The notes beneath the pieces are model-generated. The model was not told the DNA's origin. It did no database searches and saw only the letters and a list, made by a program, of their open reading frames with translations. A stretch of 64,000 bases of DNA from Brachyspira hampsonii (GTDB taxonomy: Bacteria > Spirochaetota > Brachyspiria > Brachyspirales > Brachyspiraceae), in the NCBI RefSeq assembly GCF_002214805.1, contig NZ_CP019914.1, positions 682,001 through 746,000 of the forward strand, given 5' to 3'. The position numbers were made by a program, and so were the translations under genes. This document shows positions 7,215-15,970 of the stretch, piece after piece (the stretch's first letter is position 1; the number at the start of each line of letters is the position of its first letter).

Positions 7215-8513
7215 CTATTTATTTTCCAAGTTATTATCTTTATCAGTATTTTCTATTTTATTTACTATAACCTTGTCTATTCTGGCACCGTCCATATCAA
7301 CTATTTCTAAATTTAAATTTTTCCATTCTAAAGATTCGCCCTCTCTAGGCACATGCTGTAATAATTCTAATATTAAACCGCTTATAGTATTATAATGATT
7401 GGAAGCATTTTCATCTTCTATTTCAAAATACTCTAAGAAATCATACATTGGACATTGCCCGTCTACAAACCAACCGCCATTCTTTCTTTTTCTAATATCT
7501 TTACTGTCTTTTCCCTCGGTTACAGAACCTACTAAAGCCTCAAATATATCGCTTTGAGTAATCATTCCATCTATATTTCCAAACTCATCTGATACAAGCC
7601 CTATTTTTGTATTATTCTTTTTCATATCTTCAAGAACCAAATAAACTTCCATATTATTATGAAAATAATTGGCTTTCTTCACAAATTTTTCTATTTTAGC
7701 TTTTGATGTATTGAGTTTATCAAATATATCAGTTACCCTTACAACCCCCAAAATATTATCCAAATTTTTATCTGCAACAGGATAAGCAGAAAAAGAATGT
7801 TTTGATACTATTTTTTTTATCTCTTCGTTACTCATATTAACATCTAAAAATACTATATCATTTCTATGCGTCATTATAGACTCTATTTTTCTGTCTCCCA
7901 AAAAGAAAGCTCTCTCTATAATATCCTGTTCTATCTCCTTAACTTCTCCGCCTTGTCTTCCCTCTTCTATCATAGATTTTATTTCTTCTTCAGTTATAGG
8001 AGTTTTATCATCTTTTATTCCTAAAACTCTCGAAACTAATAATGCACTATTGGATAACACCCATACAAATGGAGCACCTATCTTAGAAAGTATTGTCATA
8101 GGAGCCGCAACAACTTTTGCTATTCTTTCAGGCATTACCATTCCTATTCTTTTAGGTACTAGTTCTCCGAATATTAATGTAAGATATGTTACTAATGCCA
8201 CCACTAATACCTGAGCTATTACAGAAGAATAAGATGAAGGAACATTTATTTTGATAAGTAAATTGGCAAGCTCTTTAGCAACAGTATCGCCTGAGTAAAT
8301 ACCTGTTAATATACCTATTAAAGTTATACCTATTTGTATTGTAGATAAAAATTTATCGGGATTATCTGCTAAAGTTAATGCTGTTTTTGCACCTTTATTT
8401 CCTTCTTTGCTGTCTTTCATTAATGAAGATTTTCTTGCAGAAATTACTGCTATTTCTGACATGGCAAAAATACCATTTAAAAGTATTAACACTATTATTA
8501 TTATTATATCCAT
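7215..8513 (-). CDS. HlyC/CorC (TlyC-like) family membrane protein, DUF21-CBS type
   Basis: A 432-residue protein with an N-terminal DUF21/CNNM membrane domain (helices at about 1-20, 55-80, 95-120, 135-155), a CBS-domain pair at about 205-335 (ITEEEIKSMIEEG entry motif, then MTHRNDIVFLD) and a C-terminal CorC_HlyC domain ending near residue 420. Relatives are linked to Mg2+/Co2+ efflux, and some were named haemolysins in Brachyspira and other genera; the membrane topology argues for ion transport rather than a secreted toxin. Start has an AAGGA site. The stop lies just after tRNA-Leu on the other strand. Confidence 0.85.
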   Translation of the reverse strand: MDIIIIIVLILLNGIFAMSEIAVISARKSSLMKDSKEGNKGAKTALTLADNPDKFLSTIQIGITLIGILTGIYSGDTVAKELANLLIKINVPSSYSSVIAQVLVVALVTYLTLIFGELVPKRIGMVMPERIAKVVAAPMTILSKIGAPFVWVLSNSALLVSRVLGIKDDKTPITEEEIKSMIEEGRQGGEVKEIEQDIIERAFFLGDRKIESIMTHRNDIVFLDVNMSNEEIKKIVSKHSFSAYPVADKNLDNILGVVRVTDIFDKLNTSKAKIEKFVKKANYFHNNMEVYLVLEDMKKNNTKIGLVSDEFGNIDGMITQSDIFEALVGSVTEGKDSKDIRKRKNGGWFVDGQCPMYDFLEYFEIEDENASNHYNTISGLILELLQHVPREGESLEWKNLNLEIVDMDGARIDKVIVNKIENTDKDNNLENK

Positions 8514-9185
8514 TTTAATTTATCCTTAAAAATAAAAAAATATTTATTAGATTTAAAAAATTGAAAAGAAAATAATACGATTTTATAGAGGGAAGTATTA
8601 AAATATTTGTATAAAAAGAGTAAGTACTGAAAGTATTATCCTTAATAAAATTATTTTCTATTATTGCTTATAAAAAATACATATTAAATTTTTAAATATA
8701 TAAACGAGCAGCTAATAGCTAACAAAAAAACTTGTAAGCTATTTTTAAGCTAGTTTAGCTTTAGCAATAATGAATATATATTATAATATAATATAAATAA
8801 AACTTCAAGTATTTGTAAATAAAATTTTACTATATAATATTAATTTGTTTTTAATAATCTATTATAATTGTTTCAAAACTAATTTTATTTATTAATTGAG
8901 TGCCGACGAAGTAGATATATGGTGTCAGCATATAAAAGACTACATATTTATGTACTAAAATAGCAAATTATACAACATAGAAAACATTATTTTTATAATT
9001 GATAAATAATGAAAATTTCATATACAATCCTGTCAGGTGCTTTTGAAAAAAATCTAATATAGTGAATTTTTTTACTATTTATTTTGTGTAAATATAAAAA
9101 TGCATATATTACAGTATTTGCAGCTTTTGCGGCGGGAAAAGTTGATAAAATAACTTTTAAATAATTTTAATTATTAAATAAAACA
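8514..9185. other. Non-coding gap with degraded repeats
   Basis: No credible gene. 8649-8770 holds ATTATTGCT- and AGCAATAAT-bounded hairpin-prone sequence resembling the heads of the 107-bp units at 403. 8881-8967 matches 17371-17446 in a broken way (shared AATTTTATTTATT, then CATATTTA near a TACT-AAATA stretch), suggesting an old dispersed repeat. 9110-9145 contains a short G/C-rich patch (GCAGCTTTTGCGGCGGG). Confidence 0.45.
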
Positions 9186-9214
9186 TTGACAAAATAAAAT
9201 CATTTTAGTATATT
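9186..9214 (+). promoter_or_regulatory. Promoter of the PP-loop gene
   Basis: TTGACA (9186-9191), a 17-bp spacer and TATATT (9209-9214), 45 bases before the ATG. Confidence 0.7.
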
Positions 9215-9258
9215 ATAAAAATTAAATAATAATTAAATTTATAATAAAGGAAAATTTG

Positions 9259-10323
9259 ATGAGCGATAAAAAGGCAAAAGCTATTTTACTGTTATCCGGA
9301 GGCTTAGATAGTACACTTGTAGGAGCCATATTAAAAAGAGAAAATATTGATGTGCTTGCTTTAAGATTTGTTACGGGATTGGAATATTCTGTCATAAAAG
9401 AAGAATTACTTGAAATATATAGTGAAGATCCTGCTAAAAAAGCTGCAGATTTTCTTAATATACCAATAAGATTTGTATCATTGAAAGATGTTTATTTAGA
9501 TATGTTTTTAAATCCTAAATACGGCTATGGAAGTGCAATTAACCCATGTTTAGACTGTCATATATTAATGCTTAAAACTGCTAAAAAAATAATGGAAGAT
9601 GAAGGATTTGATTTTATAGCGACAGGAGAAGTAAAAGGACAAAGACCTATGAGTCAGAAATCTCAGGACTTGATAAATGCTATAAAAGAAAGCGGACTTG
9701 AAGGAAAATTATTGAGACCCTTATCTGCTAAACTTTTACCTATAACTAAAGCTGAAGAAGAAGGACTTATAAACAGAGAAAATCTTTATGATATATACGG
9801 AAGAAGCAGAAATGTACAGATGAAATTGGCAGAAGAGTTTGGCATAACAGACTACCCTATACCTGCAGGTGCCGGATGTTCTATAGTGGATAAAGGATAT
9901 GCCAGAAGATATAATGATTTAATTTCTAATAATGGGAAAGATATACTTAATATAGAGCTTATGCAGTATTTAGCTATAGGAAGACATATAAGAATGAATA
10001 AAAATGTTAAACTTCTGCTTGGAAGAAATGAAAAAGAAAATGATGCTTTGGAGAAAAGAAAAAGAGTAAACTGTATAATATTAAAACCTAATTATAATAG
10101 AGGACCTTTAGGATATTTAGAAATATATGATGATAATGCAGAAAATATTGATAAGGATATAATATATAAATCAGCTATGATAATGGGATATTTTTCAAAA
10201 GAGGAAAATGAAACTCTGTCAATAACAGCATCATACTATAATGATTGTAAAGAATATAAGAATGAAGTAATACAAATAAATAATAAAGAATCTAAAAATA
10301 CTAAATTTGAGCAGATAGTTTAA
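9259..10323 (+). CDS. PP-loop ATPase, MnmA/ThiI-like tRNA thiolation family
   Basis: A 354-residue N-type ATP pyrophosphatase. The PP-loop motif SGGLDST is at residues 13-19. A CLDCH motif near residue 95 and a later AGAGCSIVD segment near 210 supply candidate catalytic cysteines, as in enzymes that activate uridine for sulfur transfer. The C-terminal ~130 residues are not MnmA-like and may bind RNA, as in stand-alone relatives that carry an NFACT-R/DUF814-like region. ATG 9259 is preferred over the upstream in-frame TTG because AAAGGA lies 6 bases before it. The exact modification is inferred, not shown. Confidence 0.75.
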   Translation: MSDKKAKAILLLSGGLDSTLVGAILKRENIDVLALRFVTGLEYSVIKEELLEIYSEDPAKKAADFLNIPIRFVSLKDVYLDMFLNPKYGYGSAINPCLDCHILMLKTAKKIMEDEGFDFIATGEVKGQRPMSQKSQDLINAIKESGLEGKLLRPLSAKLLPITKAEEEGLINRENLYDIYGRSRNVQMKLAEEFGITDYPIPAGAGCSIVDKGYARRYNDLISNNGKDILNIELMQYLAIGRHIRMNKNVKLLLGRNEKENDALEKRKRVNCIILKPNYNRGPLGYLEIYDDNAENIDKDIIYKSAMIMGYFSKEENETLSITASYYNDCKEYKNEVIQINNKESKNTKFEQIV

Positions 10324-10333
10324 AATAATAATA

Positions 10334-10360
10334 CCCTTTCAAATTATTCATTCAAAAGGG
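10334..10360. terminator. Weak bidirectional terminator
   Basis: CCCTTT (10334-10339) pairs with AAAGGG (10355-10360), with partly paired inner bases, between two converging genes. It lacks a strong T-run on either side. Confidence 0.4.
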
Positions 10361-10389
10361 CATCACTATAACTTTTAGGATATTTTTAT

Positions 10390-11205
10390 TTAACTTACTT
10401 TCTTATCGGAATAAATATAACTATCTTTATATGCTGGTATCTTTTTTATTTCAGCTAAAGCTTTTTGAGCTTCTTCTCTGGTTTCATATCTGCCTACTTT
10501 TAATTTATACATCATTTTTCCGTCAGACATAGTTTCTTCTTTTATAAATGCTTTTGGGAATTTAGCTTTTAAACTATCTCTAGCAGAATAAGTATTATCT
10601 TTGTCATAACCTACAGCAACCTGTATAAAGTATATAGAATCAGATGAAGAACTTCTAGTATAAGGCACAGTACTTTTTGCAGGAGTTGTTGTCTTAACAG
10701 GAGCTATACTAGCCATTTGCTGAGGGGGAGTATATGTTGTGTTAGGAGCCAATCCGGCTGTATCTTTTTCTTTAATATTTTCATTGATAGCATCTAATTC
10801 AGAAGCTAAATTCTGAGTATATTCATTGTATCTGTCTGCAGAAGTATTTCCTTCTCTGATAATGCTATTGTTGTTAACTTCAGCATCATATTCACTTAAT
10901 GCGGTAATATCATCATTAGGCATATCAGCTGTACTTGTTTCTGTTGATGCCATGTCTTCACTGTCCTGAGCATTTCTCATTAAAGCTGCAATAGAATCAT
11001 CAGTATTATTTGCATGAACAGGTTTTGAACCGCCTAAATGAAAACCTAATACAAATATAAATAAAATTAAAGCAACAGAACTGATAGAAAATATCAATAA
11101 TCTTATAGGGGTAAAATTAACTATATAAAGAGTTTTTTTTCTGCCAATATTGCGATTAATAGAAGCGCCTTTTTCTTCTATGTTTGGATTTTGATTTAAC
11201 TCCAT
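10390..11205 (-). CDS. SPOR-domain membrane protein
   Basis: A 271-residue single-pass protein: a short cytoplasmic N-terminus, a membrane helix at about 36-55, a Ser/Thr/Pro-rich linker and a C-terminal SPOR domain at about 190-268 (YFIQVAVGYDKDNTYSARDS then MMYKLKVGRYETREEAQKAL). SPOR domains bind denuded septal peptidoglycan, so a cell-division or envelope role fits its place at the end of the ftsZ cluster. The start ATG lies 50 bases inside the end of coaE and has an AAGG site. Confidence 0.85.
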   Translation of the reverse strand: MELNQNPNIEEKGASINRNIGRKKTLYIVNFTPIRLLIFSISSVALILFIFVLGFHLGGSKPVHANNTDDSIAALMRNAQDSEDMASTETSTADMPNDDITALSEYDAEVNNNSIIREGNTSADRYNEYTQNLASELDAINENIKEKDTAGLAPNTTYTPPQQMASIAPVKTTTPAKSTVPYTRSSSSDSIYFIQVAVGYDKDNTYSARDSLKAKFPKAFIKEETMSDGKMMYKLKVGRYETREEAQKALAEIKKIPAYKDSYIYSDKKVS

Positions 11206-11776
11206 AATACCTTCCTAATTTTTTAGAGATTATAATTAAATTATTATAATCTTTCATGTTGTTTATTAGAATATCGGCATCGAATCTATTATTTTTAACA
11301 TCTCTTTGCATTTTTAATCTTTTTCTTGCTTCAGTTTCTGAAATATTTCTAGTTTTTTTCATTCTTTTAATAATATCAGAAGTTTTTGCATTGACATATA
11401 TTAGGCTGCTGCATATAGAAGTAATTTTGCTTCGCATAATAAGTGCCGCTTCTATAACAACATCTTTATCTGTGCTTTCTACCATCTCTTTTACTTTATT
11501 TTCTATATACGGATAATTAAGTTCCTGAAGTCTTTTTAATCTTTTAGCATTGCCAAACACTATATCGCCAAGTTTTTTTCTGTCTATATTATTATTTTCA
11601 TCTAATATAGATTCTGAAAACTCTTTTACTATATTATCTTTATTATCAATCAAAGCCCTATGCCCTATCAAATCGGCATCAATATATAATGCATTCATTT
11701 CCTTAGCAAGCATCTTAGAAAATGAACTTTTTCCGGAGCATATAAGTCCATATACTCCTACAATATTTCTTTCCAT
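11156..11776 (-). CDS. coaE: Dephospho-CoA kinase
   Basis: Catalyses the last step of coenzyme A synthesis, ATP-dependent phosphorylation of dephospho-CoA. The 206-residue protein has the P-loop GLICSGKSS at about residues 10-18 and the following IDADLIGHRAL segment typical of CoaE. The C-terminus is a basic tail (KSKSKHRRKRR) that overlaps the SPOR gene by 50 bases in another frame, which implies tight translational coupling. It starts 19 bases after the TPR gene upstream. Confidence 0.9.
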   Translation of the reverse strand: MERNIVGVYGLICSGKSSFSKMLAKEMNALYIDADLIGHRALIDNKDNIVKEFSESILDENNNIDRKKLGDIVFGNAKRLKRLQELNYPYIENKVKEMVESTDKDVVIEAALIMRSKITSICSSLIYVNAKTSDIIKRMKKTRNISETEARKRLKMQRDVKNNRFDADILINNMKDYNNLIIISKKLGRYYGVKSKSKHRRKRRFY

Positions 11777-11795
11777 AACTATTTACTATTTTAAA

Positions 11796-13730
11796 TTAAT
11801 TAACAGCATTAGCATTGGTATTAGTGCTTTGAACTGTATTTGTTATATAAGGCATTACTATTTGATTTAAATTAACTTTATTTAAAAGTCTTCCGTCTAT
11901 AAGTTTAACCAAAGAAACATTTTCATCTGCTGTTATAACCTTTATCATACCTACAGCACTATTGTAACCTCTAGTAGATAAATCAGTTCTAGGTATCGAT
12001 GTATCATAAAGAATCAAATTCATATTATTGGTTACGCCCTGCATTCTTCCAGCATTTATATATATATTATCATTATGAATCTTTATAACTTTTGAATAGA
12101 AAGGAATACTATTATTTATAACCCTTCCTGCCATAACAGCAGCACCCATTACCTTTTCTCTGCCTCTGGTCATAACAGTAAAATTAGTAACAACTTTTTC
12201 ACTCTTAACATCTACTAAATCAAGCATGATAGTAAAAGTATCATTATTTTGAAAAGCAGAACCCCTTAAAAAATAATCAACATTTCTTCTATTGAGTTCT
12301 CTATATAAATCTATTGTATCATAATAATTTGTATACATCTCTAATACTTTAAATCTTCCAAATTGAGGAAGTACATAAGCCAATGTCTGATATAAAGATG
12401 TATTCAAAAATAAAGGACTGTCTTTTTGTGCCGTAATAGTATCTGTTATTGCCACTGTGAATCCCGGAGTTTCTATATTGTATTGTTCTATTCCCCAAGA
12501 TTTTGAAACTATATTTTTATCTAATTTTCTTTTATAACTGTCATATTTATATATAATTGATTTCTCTTCAGGATTAACATTTTTTGCTATCTCTAATTCT
12601 TCTAAAGATTTTTCTTCCAACCCCATTCTTCTATAAACATCTGAAAGCATTAATCTTGCATAAGTGTTAGCAGGATTTAATTTTAACATGTGTTTTAAAT
12701 ATGCCTGAGCTCTAACATTGTCAGCAAGTCTAGTATAATAAGAGGCTAAATTTCCATAGTATAAAGCAGCCCTATCTCTCTCATAATCAGGAGTAGGATT
12801 AGTATGAAGCAGAACTCTCTCATAAGCAAGTCTTCCAAGTTCATCTTCAGGCTTAGTTCTAAGGTAATTTATATATGCATTTTTAGCACGTAAATAATTA
12901 TTAGCTCCCTCATAAACATTACCTATATAATAATATTTAGAATCATTTTTAAATCCTGTATCAGGCATATATTCTAATATAGCTATTGCCTCATCATATC
13001 TATTTAAAGAAATAAATACATTAGCTTTCAATATATTAGCATCATTATAATTGGTATAGTAAAATAAAGCATTATTAATTTCATCTAAAGATTTATTATA
13101 TTCTTTATTCAAATAATAATAATTAGCTAAATGATAATAAGATTCAGCCATTCTAGGATTATTTGTCATATTTTCATTAAATAATCTTAAAGCAGCATTA
13201 CTGTCGCCATTAGCAAGATACAAATATGCCAATGAAACAGTAGCCTCAGGTCTTACCCTATTGATAACCCTAGCCCTTTCATACATATTCATAGCTGTTT
13301 GATAATATCCGGATCTCTCACTGAGAACACCTTCTGCATAATTAGCTATATAATTTTTATTATCCAATTGCTTTATAGTATTAACAGTTGTTCTCGCTTC
13401 TGAATTTCTATTATTTAAAAGCTCCATAATTAACTTTCTTTCAAGCAATCTGTAATTTCTTGAATGATATCGTTCAGCATCTGCTATTAAAGTTTCAACC
13501 ATAGCAAAATTATTTAGTTTTATATAATTATCTATCAATAACAGATATAAATCTAAATCGCTAGGCTTAACATTAAGAGACTCTAATATTCTTATGGAAC
13601 TTTCATAATTTCTTTCATTATACAGTTTCAAAGCATTTTCTGCAGTATTTTGAGAAAAAGCATGAAAAGCCAATATTTGAAAAATAAAAAGACTTAACAA
13701 TAATCTTTTTTTAAAAATATTTTTCTTCAT
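11796..13730 (-). CDS. Secreted TPR protein with C-terminal flagellar-assembly-like domain
   Basis: A 644-residue protein with an N-terminal signal peptide (basic start, hydrophobic core at about 9-24, AFS-Q cleavage region). About ten tetratricopeptide-like repeats follow at ~30-400. The C-terminal ~200 residues (DVKSEKVVTNFTV..., then IYINAGRMQGVTNNMNLILY) resemble the envelope domains found in LpoB/FlgT-like proteins. It is probably periplasmic or outer-membrane associated and involved in envelope assembly. It starts 15 bases after ftsZ and precedes coaE in the same unit. Precise function is unknown. Confidence 0.65.
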   Translation of the reverse strand: MKKNIFKKRLLLSLFIFQILAFHAFSQNTAENALKLYNERNYESSIRILESLNVKPSDLDLYLLLIDNYIKLNNFAMVETLIADAERYHSRNYRLLERKLIMELLNNRNSEARTTVNTIKQLDNKNYIANYAEGVLSERSGYYQTAMNMYERARVINRVRPEATVSLAYLYLANGDSNAALRLFNENMTNNPRMAESYYHLANYYYLNKEYNKSLDEINNALFYYTNYNDANILKANVFISLNRYDEAIAILEYMPDTGFKNDSKYYYIGNVYEGANNYLRAKNAYINYLRTKPEDELGRLAYERVLLHTNPTPDYERDRAALYYGNLASYYTRLADNVRAQAYLKHMLKLNPANTYARLMLSDVYRRMGLEEKSLEELEIAKNVNPEEKSIIYKYDSYKRKLDKNIVSKSWGIEQYNIETPGFTVAITDTITAQKDSPLFLNTSLYQTLAYVLPQFGRFKVLEMYTNYYDTIDLYRELNRRNVDYFLRGSAFQNNDTFTIMLDLVDVKSEKVVTNFTVMTRGREKVMGAAVMAGRVINNSIPFYSKVIKIHNDNIYINAGRMQGVTNNMNLILYDTSIPRTDLSTRGYNSAVGMIKVITADENVSLVKLIDGRLLNKVNLNQIVMPYITNTVQSTNTNANAVN

Positions 13731-13745
13731 ATTTAAAATAACACC

Positions 13746-15686
13746 TTATCTCATAGTATTTCTTGCCTGTATTTGTCTTCTTAAAAATGCCGGTTTTTCC
13801 AAATCATTATCAATAGTAGAAGTTTCGCCAAATATAGACATTTTTGAACCCATTTTATTATGCTTATCCATATAATCATCTGATACTATATCAAATGGAT
13901 TTTTGTGATAATCAGAATGGGGATTATTATGTTTCTCCTCTTCTTCAAAACGCATCTCTTCTGATATTCTTTCTTTTGTTTCATATCTATGAGCATACTC
14001 TGAATTATTATTAACTATAGTTCTATTAAATGTTTCTTTAATATCTTTTTTATTATCATTTTCTTCTTCATTATTATTTACAGTGATACTATCATTGAGA
14101 TTATTAAATCTATTTGCTTTAGTTATTAGAGGTTTTTTAAGATTTCTAATATAATTTTCAAATTTATATTCTTTGGTTTCTTGAACTTTATCATTATTAT
14201 TTGAAATTAATACATTTTCTTTAATTTCCTCTTTCTCTTCTTCTATTACTGCTTCATTTTTTTCTATTACTGCTTCTACTGATTCATCTTTTTCTATATT
14301 AATTTCTGAATTAATATTCAAAGTTTCAAGTTCTACTTCATGTCCTTCCTGAGGTTCTTTGACTATTGTATTTATATTATCTATATCAACTATATTTTCA
14401 GCTATATTTTTTGATGATATTTTACTCTCAGATATTATCTTTTCACTTACTTCTGCTTTATTAATTTCATTTTTACTGCTGCTTATATCCTCTTCTTTTT
14501 TATTATTAGTATCAACAGCAGGAGAATATGAATTATTAGCAGATACATCATTAGAACTATTAGAATTATTATTATTATTTATAATTTCACTTTTATTTGA
14601 TGATGCAGATTTATTTATTATATCATTAGCATTTGAATCTATATCTTTATTTTCAGAATTATTCTTAGAATTAGCATCAAATCCTGTAGCAACTATTGTA
14701 ACGATAATTTCATCTTTAAGCTCTTCTTTAGGACAAACCCCTATTTTTATATTAGCATTATCATTAGCATAATTATTAATGATTTTACTAGCCTCTCTAT
14801 ACTCTTTCATAGCAAAATCTTTAGGACAAACTATATTTGCAAGTATACCTCTTGCATTTTTTATGCTTGAAACATCTAAAAGAGGATTTTCAAATGCATT
14901 AGTTATAGCTTTTTGAAGTCTTTCATCTCCCTTACCTACACCTATACCTAAATGAGCTCTTCCATTAGATAGGGAAATCATAGTCTTAACATCTGCAAAG
15001 TCAACATTAATGAATCCTGTTTGAGTTATTATATCGGATATTCCTTGTACGCCCTGACGAAGCACATCATCTACAACTGATAATGCCTCTTCATAACTGT
15101 AATTATCCATATCAACCATATCATAAAGGTTTTCATTAGGTATTATTATAAGAGAGTCTACTACAGTAAGCATTTTATCAATTCCAGACTCAGCACGGCT
15201 CATTTTCAATTTACCTTCATATTCAAAAGGCTTAGTTACAACTCCTATAGTTAAAGCCCCTGCTTTTTTGGCTGCTTCAGCAACTACAGGGCTTGCTCCC
15301 GTTCCTGTACCGCCTCCGAAACTGCTTGCAATAAATACCAAATTAGCTCCGTTTACAACTTCTTCTATATTGGCAATATCCTCTCTGGCAGCCTCAGCAC
15401 CTTTTTCAGGATCTGTACCTGCCCCTAGTCCCTGAGTTACTCTGTCTCCTAAAACTATTCTTGTAGGAGCATTAGAACGGGATAATGCTTGAGCATCTGT
15501 ATTCATAGCAATAAACTCTACATCTTTTAAGCCTTCTTCTATCATTCTGTTTACAGCATTGCAGCCGCCGTTTCCGATACCTATTACTTTTATTACAGTA
15601 TCTAATGATGAAGAATCATTATTAAATGCCATTTTTTCGCTCCCTTTCATATTGTCTGCCAATTCTATGCGATAGTTAGGATTCAT
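13746..15686 (-). CDS. ftsZ: Cell division protein FtsZ with very long linker
   Basis: Tubulin-like GTPase that forms the division ring. The globular domain contains GIGNGGCNAVN, the tubulin signature GGGTGTG and the synergy-loop region with NVDFADVKTM. A low-complexity Asn/Glu/Ser/Lys-rich linker of about 280 residues follows, and the protein ends in a C-terminal peptide with PAFLRRQ, as in partner-binding FtsZ tails. At 646 residues it is far longer than the usual ~350-400. Two in-frame starts are plausible: ATG 15686 (GGGGAG, spacing 5) and ATG 15632 (GGGAG, spacing 7); the second gives the more usual N-terminus. It heads a TPR-coaE-SPOR unit. Confidence 0.95.
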   Translation of the reverse strand: MNPNYRIELADNMKGSEKMAFNNDSSSLDTVIKVIGIGNGGCNAVNRMIEEGLKDVEFIAMNTDAQALSRSNAPTRIVLGDRVTQGLGAGTDPEKGAEAAREDIANIEEVVNGANLVFIASSFGGGTGTGASPVVAEAAKKAGALTIGVVTKPFEYEGKLKMSRAESGIDKMLTVVDSLIIIPNENLYDMVDMDNYSYEEALSVVDDVLRQGVQGISDIITQTGFINVDFADVKTMISLSNGRAHLGIGVGKGDERLQKAITNAFENPLLDVSSIKNARGILANIVCPKDFAMKEYREASKIINNYANDNANIKIGVCPKEELKDEIIVTIVATGFDANSKNNSENKDIDSNANDIINKSASSNKSEIINNNNNSNSSNDVSANNSYSPAVDTNNKKEEDISSSKNEINKAEVSEKIISESKISSKNIAENIVDIDNINTIVKEPQEGHEVELETLNINSEINIEKDESVEAVIEKNEAVIEEEKEEIKENVLISNNNDKVQETKEYKFENYIRNLKKPLITKANRFNNLNDSITVNNNEEENDNKKDIKETFNRTIVNNNSEYAHRYETKERISEEMRFEEEEKHNNPHSDYHKNPFDIVSDDYMDKHNKMGSKMSIFGETSTIDNDLEKPAFLRRQIQARNTMR

Positions 15687-15970
15687 TGCAACTCCCCTTG
15701 CTATATAATAGAATTTTTAATTAAAATTCCTTTAATTAAAAATAAATTTATAATAAACATATTTCAATAAACATAATTATATTAACATAATTGTCAAATT
15801 CCGCAAGTAGTAAAAATAAAAAAAATATGTTATTATGTTAATCGGATTCTTTTATTTTTTAATTACAAAAAATATTATGTTAATTAAATCTTTTTAAAAT
15901 ATTTGAGTTATTATAGATTTTAATATATACTAATAAAGAATTAATACTATTTACAAGCAAGAGAATATTT

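Noticed and set aside
7215-8513. Secreted haemolysin TlyC
   Set aside because: The protein has a DUF21 membrane domain and CBS/CorC domains, which fits an ion-transport membrane protein; the haemolysin name is historical.
14359-14772. Long plus-strand reading frame opposite ftsZ
   Set aside because: It is the antisense of the low-complexity FtsZ linker; the hydrophobic Leu/Ile/Ser-rich translation is what Asn/Glu/Lys codons give on the other strand.
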